Shown here one piece after another: positions 17,557 through 25,019 of a stretch of DNA of 64,000 nucleotides. The translations under genes were made by a program, and so were the position numbers. The notes below the pieces were generated by a model, which saw only the letters and a list, made by a program, of their open reading frames with translations, did not search any database and was not told where the DNA came from. Source of the DNA: Kitasatospora aureofaciens (GTDB taxonomy: Bacteria > Actinomycetota > Actinomycetes > Streptomycetales > Streptomycetaceae); contig JODU01000018.1 in the NCBI GenBank assembly GCA_000720845.1, forward strand, positions 173,626 to 237,625, written 5' to 3'. The first letter of the stretch is position 1; each line of letters opens with the position of its first letter.

Positions 17557-18246
17557 ATGTCGCTGCCCGAGATCGTCACCCGCGCGGACTGGCGCGCGGC
17601 GCGCGAGGCCTTACTGGCCAAGGAGAAGGCGGCCACCCGCGCGCGTGACGCCCTCAACGCCGAGCGGCGCGGACTGCCCATGGTGGAGGTCGACAAGGAG
17701 TACGTGTTCGAGGGCGGCGACGGCAAGGCCACCCTGCTCGACCTCTTCGAGGGCCGCGAGCAGCTCGTCGTCTACCACTTCATGTTCGCGCCCGAGTGGG
17801 ACGCCGGCTGCCGCAGCTGCTCGGCGTTCCTGGACCAGATCGGGCACCTCGCGCACCTCAGGGCCCGCGGCACGTCGTTCGCGGTCGTCTCCCGGGCGCC
17901 GTATCCGAGGATCCTGCCGTTCAAGGCGCGGATGGGCTGGACGCTGCCCTGGTACTCGTCGTACGTCAGCGACTTCAACACCGACTTCGAGGTGACCCTG
18001 GAGCACGAGGGCGAGCTGGTCGAGCGGCCGGGGCTCAGCTGTTTCCTGCGGGACCGCGAGCGGGTCTTCCACACCTACTCGACGTACGAGCGCGGCCTGG
18101 ACGGTCTCGGCTCGACCACCAGCCTGCTCGACCTGACCGCGCTCGGCCGGCGGGAGCCTTGGGAGAAGCCCGAAGGGCGGGCGTCGGCTCTCGGTGCCCC
18201 TGCGGGCAGTGGGAGAGTGCGCTATCACGACGAGTACGAGGACTGA
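17557..18246 (+). CDS. DUF899 thioredoxin-fold protein with a TTA codon
   Basis: A 229-residue member of the DUF899 family, which has a thioredoxin-like fold and unknown activity. Diagnostic segments are YHFMFAPEWDAGCRSCSAFLD, VVSRAPYPRILPFKARMGWTLPWYSS and NTDFEVT. The CRSC pair sits where a thioredoxin active site would be. GGAG stands two bases from the ATG, with AGGAGG further up. Codon 19 (17611-17613) is TTA, a leucine codon read only by the bldA tRNA in Streptomyces, so translation may be limited to late growth. Confidence 0.85.
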   Translation: MSLPEIVTRADWRAAREALLAKEKAATRARDALNAERRGLPMVEVDKEYVFEGGDGKATLLDLFEGREQLVVYHFMFAPEWDAGCRSCSAFLDQIGHLAHLRARGTSFAVVSRAPYPRILPFKARMGWTLPWYSSYVSDFNTDFEVTLEHEGELVERPGLSCFLRDRERVFHTYSTYERGLDGLGSTTSLLDLTALGRREPWEKPEGRASALGAPAGSGRVRYHDEYED

Positions 18247-18401
18247 GACGCTCGGTAGCGGAAACGGCCGAACGGCCGAGGCGCCGCTCACACTTTGCGG
18301 TGAACGGGTGTCAACTATGTCTCAGTAGCATCACCGGGCGAGGCGTTCGCTCCATGGTTGGCGTTTAACTCTACGAGTACAGCGCTACATGGAGGTGCGG
18401 A

Positions 18402-18587
18402 GTGAACGGGCGAACGGTGCTCGAACGCTTTCCCGCCGGTGGACCACGGGGATCCTGGCCGGCGGAGGAGTTCGCCCAGGCGCGGCGCCTGGAGGGTCTG
18501 CCCGCCGAGGTCGTGATGGACCTCGCCACGGACATGTTCCTGGTCGTCGTGCGCGGCGGCGACGCCGCGGGTGGCGCGGCGGCCTGA
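18402..18587 (+). CDS. Small conserved-looking hypothetical protein
   Basis: A 61-residue protein starting at GTG 18402 with an excellent ribosome binding site, GGAGG six bases upstream. The sequence NGRTVLERFPAGGPRG then EVVMDLATDMFLVVVRGG suggests a small alpha/beta fold. I do not recognise a named family. It lies directly beside, and convergent with, the WhiJ-type locus. Confidence 0.6.
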   Translation: MNGRTVLERFPAGGPRGSWPAEEFAQARRLEGLPAEVVMDLATDMFLVVVRGGDAAGGAAA

Positions 18588-18605
18588 CGCGCCGCCGCCC
18601 GGCGG

Positions 18606-19046
18606 CTACGCGCTGACCGTCCGCGACCAGGTGGGCGTCGTGTTGGTCAGCCGGCACAGCGCCAGATACAGCGGGATGGGCGGCGTGTAGGGCACCGTGC
18701 CGTCCGAGCGGTGGAGGAGGGCGGGCAGGTCCGCACCGCCGGGCACGACCGCACCGGTGGCGTAGCGCGCGGGCGCGGGCCACTCCAGGGCGTAGTCGGA
18801 ATCCGACGGAACGATCCACCACCAGTGCGTCTCATCGGCGTAGACGCACCCCACACGCGGCAGCCGGGGCAGCACCTGCTGGCCGAGGATGGCGGGCACC
18901 GCCACCGCGTCGCAACCCAGCGGCGCTGTCATGCCGTCCGGCACGGGCAGTCTCTGAGGTGTCCCGGTGGTGTGCCGTCCGCGCTGGAGGCGGACCATCG
19001 TGTCCAGACCGAGCGGTCGGACGCCGGACGCAGCCCTCATAGCCAT
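18606..19046 (-). CDS. Hypothetical protein of the WhiJ-type locus
   Basis: A 146-residue protein of unknown function. Tryptophan-rich THWWWIVPSDSDYALEWP and LPRLPRVGCVYADETH stand out, and no membrane segment or known motif is evident. Its start overlaps the stop of the upstream ATPase gene: ATG 19046 lies inside that gene, and the next ATG (19040) makes a four-base ATGA overlap with its stop. The two are therefore translationally coupled and this protein likely works with the ATPase. Confidence 0.7.
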   Translation of the reverse strand: MAMRAASGVRPLGLDTMVRLQRGRHTTGTPQRLPVPDGMTAPLGCDAVAVPAILGQQVLPRLPRVGCVYADETHWWWIVPSDSDYALEWPAPARYATGAVVPGGADLPALLHRSDGTVPYTPPIPLYLALCRLTNTTPTWSRTVSA

Positions 19047-19732
19047 TCGGTCCCCGTTCCGCGGAGTGTTTCCCGGTCCTTCCGGCTCTCACTGGTCTCC
19101 CGGGCTTGCCGTGCCTCCCGGCCCTCCCCGCGGCGCGACTCGACCTCGCCCTCGTCCCCCGTGTCGTCCGCGGGTGCGGGCTTCGGCCGGGCGCCCCAGC
19201 CCAGGTCGTTGTGGGGCTCCAAGGGGTCGCGCGGTTCGTCGGCCTTGCGCGGCAGCTCGGCCCAGACCAGCAGTCCGGGACCGTGTTCGTGGGCACCCCA
19301 GGCGTCGCACAGGGCGTCGACGAGGAGCAGGCCCCTGCCGTGCTCGTCCTCGGGCTGCTGATCGGCCGAGGGGTGGGGCTGGCCCGGTGCGCAGCCCTCG
19401 TCGCGCACCGCTATGCGGACCAGGTCGTCGGCGTCGTGCAGCTCGCACACTATGTGTCTGCTCGCCGTGTGCACGATCGCGTTGGTCACCAGCTCGGAGA
19501 CCACCAGGGCCGCGGTGTCACAGGTGTCCTCGCACACCGCCCAGCCGCTCAGCCGGGCCCGTGTCAGGCGTCTGGCCTGCGAGGGAGAGCCCGGATGAGC
19601 GGCCAGCTCGAAACGGAACCGGCGCTCGGCGGCGGCGGCTCCCGAGGAGCCGGCTCCCATGGCGGCACCGAGGCCCAGGGAGCCCGCGGTGGCGTCTGTT
19701 CCTAAGGGCGCGGACGGAATCACGCTTGCCAC
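19037..19732 (-). CDS. RsbW-like serine-kinase/ATPase (anti-sigma type) with a TTA codon
   Basis: A 231-residue protein with a HATPase_c_2 (GHKL) domain at about residues 35-165: LVVSELVTNAIVHT is the N-box, VRDEG the G1 region and GRGLLLVDALCDAWG the G2 region. This is the streptomycete RsbW/SpoIIAB-like group found beside XRE and DUF397 regulators. The C-terminal 70 residues are charged and disordered. GTG 19732 is preferred. Codon 10 (19703-19705) is TTA, implying bldA dependence. It is divergent from the XRE gene across a region with two inverted repeats. Confidence 0.85.
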   Translation of the reverse strand: MASVIPSAPLGTDATAGSLGLGAAMGAGSSGAAAAERRFRFELAAHPGSPSQARRLTRARLSGWAVCEDTCDTAALVVSELVTNAIVHTASRHIVCELHDADDLVRIAVRDEGCAPGQPHPSADQQPEDEHGRGLLLVDALCDAWGAHEHGPGLLVWAELPRKADEPRDPLEPHNDLGWGARPKPAPADDTGDEGEVESRRGEGREARQARETSESRKDRETLRGTGTEWL

Positions 19733-19748
19733 TATCGCCCCGCCGTGA

Positions 19749-19763
19749 ACACTTGGCAAGTGT
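19749..19763. promoter_or_regulatory. 15-bp palindrome, candidate operator
   Basis: ACACTTGGCAAGTGT is perfectly symmetric around its central base. It lies 17 bases upstream of the RsbW-like gene start, in the divergent promoter region shared with the XRE regulator. Confidence 0.5.
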
Positions 19764-19784
19764 CACTCTGAAAAATGCAGAGTG
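19764..19784. promoter_or_regulatory. Inverted repeat next to the palindrome, candidate operator
   Basis: CACTCTG (19764-19770) and CAGAGTG (19778-19784) form a perfect 7-bp inverted repeat around an A-rich 7-base spacer. It directly abuts the 15-bp palindrome, and the surrounding DNA is unusually AT-rich for this genome. Confidence 0.5.
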
Positions 19785-19999
19785 CTGTGTGACGTTCTGG
19801 ACGGCCGTGGCACACTGCTCGCAACAGCACGTCGAGCGGCGCCACTTCAGGTCGTCGAAGACCTCTCCCGGTTTTCGAACAGATCTTCGAATGGCGCCGC
19901 CGGGCTGTCCGCACCAGGACACGCCGGGGTTCGCCGAGGCTGTCCGTACAGGGGAACAGGGACGCAAGGACTCTTTCGGGACTCTTCAGGAGGTGGGCG

Positions 20000-20860
20000 G
20001 TGAGCGAGCCGCGGTCCGCGCCGACGGTCGGCCAGGTCGTACTCGGCCGGCGCCTGCTGGACCTGCGGGAACGTGCCGGTCTCAAGCGCGAGGAAGCCGC
20101 CCGCATCCTGCGCGTCGCCCCGGCCACGGTCCGCCGCATGGAGATGGCCGAGGTCGCCCTCAAGATCCCGTACCTCCAGCTCCTGCTGAAGGCCTACGGC
20201 GTCGGCGACGAGGAGGCCGACGCGTTCGTCCGGCTGGCCGAGGACGCCAACAAGCCGGGGTGGTGGCAGCGCTTCCACGACATCCTCCCCGGCTGGTTCT
20301 CGCTGTACGTCAGCCTGGAGGGCGCGGCCTCCCTGATCCGCGCCTACGAACCCCACTTCGTCCCCGGAGTGCTGCAGACCGAGGACTACGCGCGCGGCGT
20401 GCTGCGCTCGGGCGCCATCGGACAGACCCGCCCCGACGACATCGAGCGCCACGTCGACCTGCGCATGCAACGCCAGGAACTGCTCACCCGCGAGGACGCA
20501 CCCCGGCTGTGGGTCGTGATGGACGAAACCGCGCTGCGCCGCCCCGTCGGGGGGCCGGAGGTGATGCGTGCCCAGATCGACCGGCTGCTCGAAGCCACGA
20601 AGCTGCCCAACGTGACGCTGCAGATCGCGCCGTTCTCCAGCGGGCCGCACCCCGGCACGTACGGGCCCTTCGTGCTGTTCCGATTCGCCATGCCGGAACT
20701 GCCGGACATGGTCTACAGCGAGTACCTGACCGGCGCCGTCTACCTCGACGCGCGCGCCGAGGTGGCGACCCACCTCGAGGTCATGGACCGCATGGCGGCG
20801 CAGGCCGCCACGGCACATCGCACGAAGGAGATCCTCCGGGGTCTCCGCAAGGAGCTGTGA
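20000..20860 (+). CDS. WhiJ-type XRE regulator with DUF5753 domain
   Basis: A 286-residue DNA-binding regulator. The N-terminal helix-turn-helix is LGRRLLDLRERAGLKREEAARILRVAPATVRRMEMAEVALK (about residues 14-54). The rest is the DUF5753 domain, with YEPHFVPGVLQTEDYARGVL and a C-terminal LHVV-type strand region. This is the WhiJ-like family, large in Streptomyces, whose founding member affects sporulation. AGGAGG lies seven bases before GTG 20000. The stop codon abuts the DUF397 start with no gap, so the two are made together. Confidence 0.9.
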   Translation: MSEPRSAPTVGQVVLGRRLLDLRERAGLKREEAARILRVAPATVRRMEMAEVALKIPYLQLLLKAYGVGDEEADAFVRLAEDANKPGWWQRFHDILPGWFSLYVSLEGAASLIRAYEPHFVPGVLQTEDYARGVLRSGAIGQTRPDDIERHVDLRMQRQELLTREDAPRLWVVMDETALRRPVGGPEVMRAQIDRLLEATKLPNVTLQIAPFSSGPHPGTYGPFVLFRFAMPELPDMVYSEYLTGAVYLDARAEVATHLEVMDRMAAQAATAHRTKEILRGLRKEL

Positions 20861-21136
20861 ATGAACCGCATCAAAGCCCAGCGCACGCCACTGACCCGCG
20901 GTGCGCGGATCTACAACGGCATGCCCGCCCGTGAGCTGGGCAGCGAGGGCTGGCACAAGCCGTGGAGCGGCGGCAACGGAGGCAACTGCCTGGAGGCCAT
21001 GAAGCTCGCCGACGGCCGGATCGCGGTACGGCAGTCCACCGACCCGGACGGACCGGCGCTCATCTACACCTCGGCCGAGATGACGGCGTTCATCGAGGGC
21101 GCGAAGGCGGGAGAGGCGGACTTCCTTCTGTCCTGA
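20861..21136 (+). CDS. DUF397 protein, partner of the XRE regulator
   Basis: A 91-residue protein whose last 60 residues are the DUF397 domain: WHKPWSGGNGGNCLEAMKLADG, IAVRQSTDPDGPALIYTSAEMTAFI and GEADFLLS. DUF397 proteins are encoded next to WhiJ-like XRE regulators and are thought to antagonise or modulate them; such pairs have also been proposed as toxin-antitoxin-like modules. The ATG follows the XRE stop directly. Confidence 0.9.
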   Translation: MNRIKAQRTPLTRGARIYNGMPARELGSEGWHKPWSGGNGGNCLEAMKLADGRIAVRQSTDPDGPALIYTSAEMTAFIEGAKAGEADFLLS

Positions 21137-21228
21137 AACAGGTCATCCCTTTGGCTTTTTCTTTTTAAGCTGTTTGGCACTGAGTTGATCACCCATCGCG
21201 ACGAGGACTCACCACCTGGGAGTGCGTC

Positions 21229-22035
21229 ATGACCGGGCAGCACAACCCCGCCGGGATCGACACGAGCAAGCCGCACCCCGCGCGGATGTACGACTGGTAT
21301 CTCGGCGGAAAGGACAACTACCCGGTCGACGAGGCGATGGGCCGGCAGATGCTCACCCTCGACCCGAGGGTGCCGGTGATGGCGCGGGTCAACCGCGCCT
21401 TCATGCACCGTGCCACCCGATGGCTGGCGGGCCACGGCACCCGGCAGTTCCTGGACGTCGGCACCGGTATACCGACCGAGCCCAACCTGCATCAGGTCGC
21501 CCAGGAGATCGCGCCCGACGCCCGCGTCGTCTACTGCGACAACGACCCCGTCGTGCTGGCCCACGCGGCGGCCCTGCTGCGCGGCACGCCCGAGGGGGAG
21601 ACCGAGTACCTCCAGGCCGACGTCCGGGACCCGGACGCCGTCCTGGAGGGGGCCGGGAAGATCCTCGACTTCGACCGGCCCGTCGCGCTGTCGCTGGTCG
21701 CGCTGCTGCACTTCGTCCCGGACGAGGACGGGGCGCACGACCTGGTCCGCCGGCTGCTGGACGCGCTGCCCTCCGGCAGCCACCTGGTGATGACCCACGC
21801 GACGGCCGACTTCACCCCCGAGGAGTCGCGGGCGGCCACCGAGAAGCTCCGCGCCGCCGGGGTCACCCTGGCCCTGCGCTCACGCGAGGAGTTCGCCCGC
21901 TTCTTCACCGGCCTCGAACTGGTGGAGCCCGGGGTCGAGGTGCCGCACCTGTGGCACCCCGAACTGGGCGATCCGGTCGCCGGCCAGGACGACGGCATCA
22001 TCCCCGGGTACGGGGCGGTGGCACGCAAGCCGTGA
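21229..22035 (+). CDS. SAM-dependent methyltransferase, DUF574 type
   Basis: A 268-residue protein of the actinobacterial DUF574 (Methyltransf_19) family. The signature IDTSKPHPARMYDWYLGGKDNYPVD opens the protein, and FLDVGTGIPTEPNLHQVAQ and VVYCDNDPVVLAHA form the SAM site. The biological substrate is unknown. These genes often sit beside WhiJ-type loci, as here. GGGAG stands just before the ATG. The 92-base gap upstream is T-rich (CTTTTTCTTTTTAAG at about 21154-21168), which may carry the promoter. Confidence 0.88.
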   Translation: MTGQHNPAGIDTSKPHPARMYDWYLGGKDNYPVDEAMGRQMLTLDPRVPVMARVNRAFMHRATRWLAGHGTRQFLDVGTGIPTEPNLHQVAQEIAPDARVVYCDNDPVVLAHAAALLRGTPEGETEYLQADVRDPDAVLEGAGKILDFDRPVALSLVALLHFVPDEDGAHDLVRRLLDALPSGSHLVMTHATADFTPEESRAATEKLRAAGVTLALRSREEFARFFTGLELVEPGVEVPHLWHPELGDPVAGQDDGIIPGYGAVARKP

Positions 22036-22061
22036 CAGGGCGGGCCCGCCGGTGACGCCGC

Positions 22062-23552
22062 TCAGACCGTCATCGGCCGGTCGTACGGGCCGATCGGTGC
22101 GGGCAGCCGGCTGGTGCCGCCGGACAGGTGGCGGTCCACGGCCGCCGCCACCGCCCGCCCCTCCGCGATCGCCCAGACGACGAGCGACTGTCCGCGTGCC
22201 GCGTCCCCGGCGGCGAACACCCCCGGGACGTTGGTCGCGAACTCCCGGTCCCGGGCGATCGTGCCCCGTGGTTCCATCTCCAGTCCCAGCCCGTCGACGA
22301 GTCCGTCTTGCCGGTCCGGTCCCGAGAAGCCCAGGGCGAGCAGGACCAGGTCCGCGGGGAGCGACCGCTCGGTGCCGGGCAGCGGCCGGCGCCCGGCGTC
22401 CACCCCGACCAGGTGCAGTGCACGCACATGGCCCCGCTCGTCGCCGGTGAAGCGGAGCGTGGACGCCGCGAACAGCCGGGCGTCCGCGTCCGCCGCCGGC
22501 GCGGTCCGCAGCTCGCCCGCCTCCTCATGCGCCGCCGACAGCCGGTACAGGCGCGGATACGTCGGCCAGGGCTCGGCCTCCTCGTCGCGTTCGGCGCCCG
22601 GCTGGGCGTAGATGTCCAGCTGCGTCACGGACGCCGCCCGCTCCCGCACCGCCGTACCGAGACAGTCCGCGCCCGTGTCGCCACCGCCGACGATGACGAC
22701 GTGCCGCCCGGCGGCGGACAGCGGGGAGCACTCGAGGTCGCCCGCGCACACCCGGTTGGCCAGTGGCAGGTACTCCATCGCCTGGTGCACCCCCGCCAGC
22801 TCCCGGCCGGGCACGGTCAGCTCGCGCCAGGCGGTCGCCCCGGCGGCGATCACCACCGCGTCGTAGCGGGCCCGCAGCGCGGCGGCGTCCACGTCCCGTC
22901 CGACCGCCGTGGACGTACAAAACCGCGTCCCCTCCGCCCGCATCTGGCCGATGCGCCGCTCCAGATGCCGCTTCTCCATCTTGAACTCGGGGATCCCGTA
23001 GCGCAGCAGCCCGCCGATCCGGTCGTCCCGCTCGTACACGGCGACCGTGTGCCCCGCCCGGGTCAGCTGCTGCGCCGCCGCGAGGCCCGTGGGCCCCGAG
23101 CCGATCACCGCCACCGTCCGCCCGGACAGCCGCTCCGGTGGCCGCGGCGGGGTGAAGCCCTGCTCCCAGGCCATGTCGGCGATCGCACACTCGACGTTCT
23201 TGATGGTGACGGCGGGCTGGTTGATGGCGAGCACACAGCCCGCCTCGCACGGCGCCGGGCACAACCGGCCGGTGAACTCCGGGAAGTTGTTCGTGGCGTG
23301 CAGCCGCTCGCTCGCCGCCCGCCAGTCCGAACGGGCGACCAGGTCGTTCCACTCCGGGATCAGATTGCCCAGGGGACAGGCCTCGTGGCAGAACGGAACA
23401 CCGCAGTCCATGCACCGGTCGGCCTGGCGGCCCACGATCGGCAGCAGCGCCCCCGGGACGTACACCTCGTCCCAGTCCCGGACCCGCTCCCCGGCCGGCC
23501 TGCGGGGCCACTCCTCGCGGGGCGTCGTCAGGAAACCCTTGGGATCGGCCAT
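22062..23552 (-). CDS. gltD: Glutamate synthase small subunit-like NAD(P)H oxidoreductase
   Basis: A 496-residue GltD-like flavoprotein that in the full enzyme passes electrons from NADPH to the glutamate synthase large subunit. The N-terminal Fe-S domain has CMDCGVPFCHEACPLGN and CPAPCEAGCVLAIN (two 4Fe-4S clusters). The FAD site is VAVIGSGPTGLAAAQQL (about 148-164), the NADPH site VVIVGGGDTGADCLGT, and the C-terminal FAD motif is GVFAAGDAARGQSLVVWAI. AAGGAAG precedes the ATG. No gltB is nearby, so it either serves a distant large subunit or is a stand-alone relative of the same fold. Confidence 0.88.
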   Translation of the reverse strand: MADPKGFLTTPREEWPRRPAGERVRDWDEVYVPGALLPIVGRQADRCMDCGVPFCHEACPLGNLIPEWNDLVARSDWRAASERLHATNNFPEFTGRLCPAPCEAGCVLAINQPAVTIKNVECAIADMAWEQGFTPPRPPERLSGRTVAVIGSGPTGLAAAQQLTRAGHTVAVYERDDRIGGLLRYGIPEFKMEKRHLERRIGQMRAEGTRFCTSTAVGRDVDAAALRARYDAVVIAAGATAWRELTVPGRELAGVHQAMEYLPLANRVCAGDLECSPLSAAGRHVVIVGGGDTGADCLGTAVRERAASVTQLDIYAQPGAERDEEAEPWPTYPRLYRLSAAHEEAGELRTAPAADADARLFAASTLRFTGDERGHVRALHLVGVDAGRRPLPGTERSLPADLVLLALGFSGPDRQDGLVDGLGLEMEPRGTIARDREFATNVPGVFAAGDAARGQSLVVWAIAEGRAVAAAVDRHLSGGTSRLPAPIGPYDRPMTV

Positions 23553-23668
23553 GGCCGTCTTCCTTGCGTGCGCGGTGGCTCGCCGTGCGCCGTGGGGCTG
23601 CACTCTCGCGCTCCACGATACGACCGGGCCGCCCCACGCGCAGAACACCGGACGGCTCCTCGCCCCCC

Positions 23669-24148
23669 TCAGGCGAGGGCCAGCACATACGCCACCGCCG
23701 AGGCGGTTGAGGCTCCCGCGCGAACGTGGTTCCAGGCCGTCCACTCGCGTATGTACGCGGTCCAGCGGCCGGCCGCCTCCGCGGAACCCGGCTCCAGCCG
23801 GAGCAGCGCGTCGTTCCGTGGCACGTTGGCCGCCGCGGTGACTCCGAACGACCCGACCAGATACAGCCCGCTGCCCAGCAGCAGCTCCACCGCCGCGTCC
23901 TTCGGCCACTGCGCCAACGTGACCACGGCGATCACCACGGCCAGCACCGCCGTCCCGAGGAACACCGACATGAAGGCCGGCCGAACCGCGGCCTTGTTGA
24001 TCGCGTTCATCGCGGCGATGCCCTGGGCGGGCGGCAGCGAGGCCAGCCCCCGCATGACGAAGGTGGAGAACGCGCAGAAGACACCGGCCGTCACCCCGGT
24101 CCCGAGCACGCCCAGCACCGCCAGCACGAAATACGGTCCGTCGATCAT
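23669..24148 (-). CDS. DUF1772 membrane protein
   Basis: A 159-residue protein with four predicted membrane helices, matching DUF1772 (anthrone-oxygenase-like). Seen are the N-terminal YFVLAVLGVLGTGVTAGVFCAFSTFVM, the conserved NAINKAAVRPAFM and the C-terminal WTAYIREWTAWNHVRAGAS. Some relatives act in polyketide tailoring, but most, like this one, have no known substrate. It lies 116 bases upstream of gltD on the same strand, too far to assert an operon. Confidence 0.8.
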   Translation of the reverse strand: MIDGPYFVLAVLGVLGTGVTAGVFCAFSTFVMRGLASLPPAQGIAAMNAINKAAVRPAFMSVFLGTAVLAVVIAVVTLAQWPKDAAVELLLGSGLYLVGSFGVTAAANVPRNDALLRLEPGSAEAAGRWTAYIREWTAWNHVRAGASTASAVAYVLALA

Positions 24149-24354
24149 GTCCTGTCAACTCCCACCCGTCTCGGCTCCCACCCGTCGATCGCCCCAAGTC
24201 AACCTCGGCACCGGCACGGTGACCATGGCCGAGCGCCGCGGGTCCATGCGTGAGCGTCCAGCGGGCGGGGCTGGGGGTCGCGTGCGAGGCGGCGGACGGC
24301 GGACGACGGCGACCGTCGTGTCGGCCGACGCGGAAACTGACGCATCATGGGCGG

Positions 24355-24987
24355 GTGCGACTGGAAGCGATCACCTGGGACCGGCTCGGCGACCGGCTCG
24401 CCGAGCGACTGCTCGACCTGGAGCCCACCGACGGCAGTGCCTGGACGCGCGTCGCCCTCGACGGCGCCCCGGCCGCCCGCCCGGGCGACCTCGCCGAACG
24501 GATCGGTGAGGCGCTGCGCGTCCGCGGCCGCCCCTCCCTCGTCGTCGGGACGGAGGGCTTCCTGCGGCCCGCCTCGCTCCGTCTGGAGTACGGACACCAG
24601 GACGTCGAGTCCTACTACAACGGCTGGTACGACACCGGCGCCCTGTGGCGCGAGGTTTTCGATCCCCTCGGCCCCGGCGGCGACGGGCGGGTCCTGCCCG
24701 ACCTGTGGGACCCGGTCACCGACCGAGCCACCCGCAGCCCCTACGTCCGACTCCCGCCCGGCGGCGCGCTGCTGCTCCACGGGCCCTTTCTGCTCCGTCA
24801 CTGGTTCCCCCTCGATCTGAGCGTCCATCTCGTCCTCACCCCGGGCGCCCTGCGTCGCCGCACCCCCGGGACCGAGCAGTGGACCCTGCCCGCCTTCGAG
24901 CGCTACGACGAGGAGACCGACCCGGCGGGCGCCGCCGACGTCCTGGTGCGTGCCGACGACCCGCGGCATCCCGCCTGGAGCGGCTGA
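24355..24987 (+). CDS. Uridine kinase-like protein with degenerate P-loop
   Basis: A 210-residue protein resembling the actinobacterial uridine kinase-like group: GTEGFLRPASLRLEYGHQDVESYYNGWYD then LHGPFLLRHWFPLDLSVHLVL match. The normal GxxGxGK[ST] P-loop is absent; the equivalent place reads VALDGAPAARPGDLAERI. It may therefore be an inactive or altered kinase. GTG 24355 was selected because it gives the family start RLEAITWDRL. The gene is convergent with corA. Confidence 0.7.
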   Translation: MRLEAITWDRLGDRLAERLLDLEPTDGSAWTRVALDGAPAARPGDLAERIGEALRVRGRPSLVVGTEGFLRPASLRLEYGHQDVESYYNGWYDTGALWREVFDPLGPGGDGRVLPDLWDPVTDRATRSPYVRLPPGGALLLHGPFLLRHWFPLDLSVHLVLTPGALRRRTPGTEQWTLPAFERYDEETDPAGAADVLVRADDPRHPAWSG

Positions 24988-25019
24988 CCCGGAACGGCCG
25001 ATCCGGAGCGGCCGGCCTC

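Noticed and set aside
18308..18332. TGTCAACT followed by TAGCAT before the small 61-residue gene, resembling the damage promoter
   Set aside because: The GTG part is missing and the spacing is nine rather than eight bases, so it does not meet the pattern of the other five.
22036..22061. GGCGGGCCCGCC as a terminator between the DUF574 methyltransferase and gltD
   Set aside because: The palindrome has no loop and cannot form a stable hairpin as drawn.
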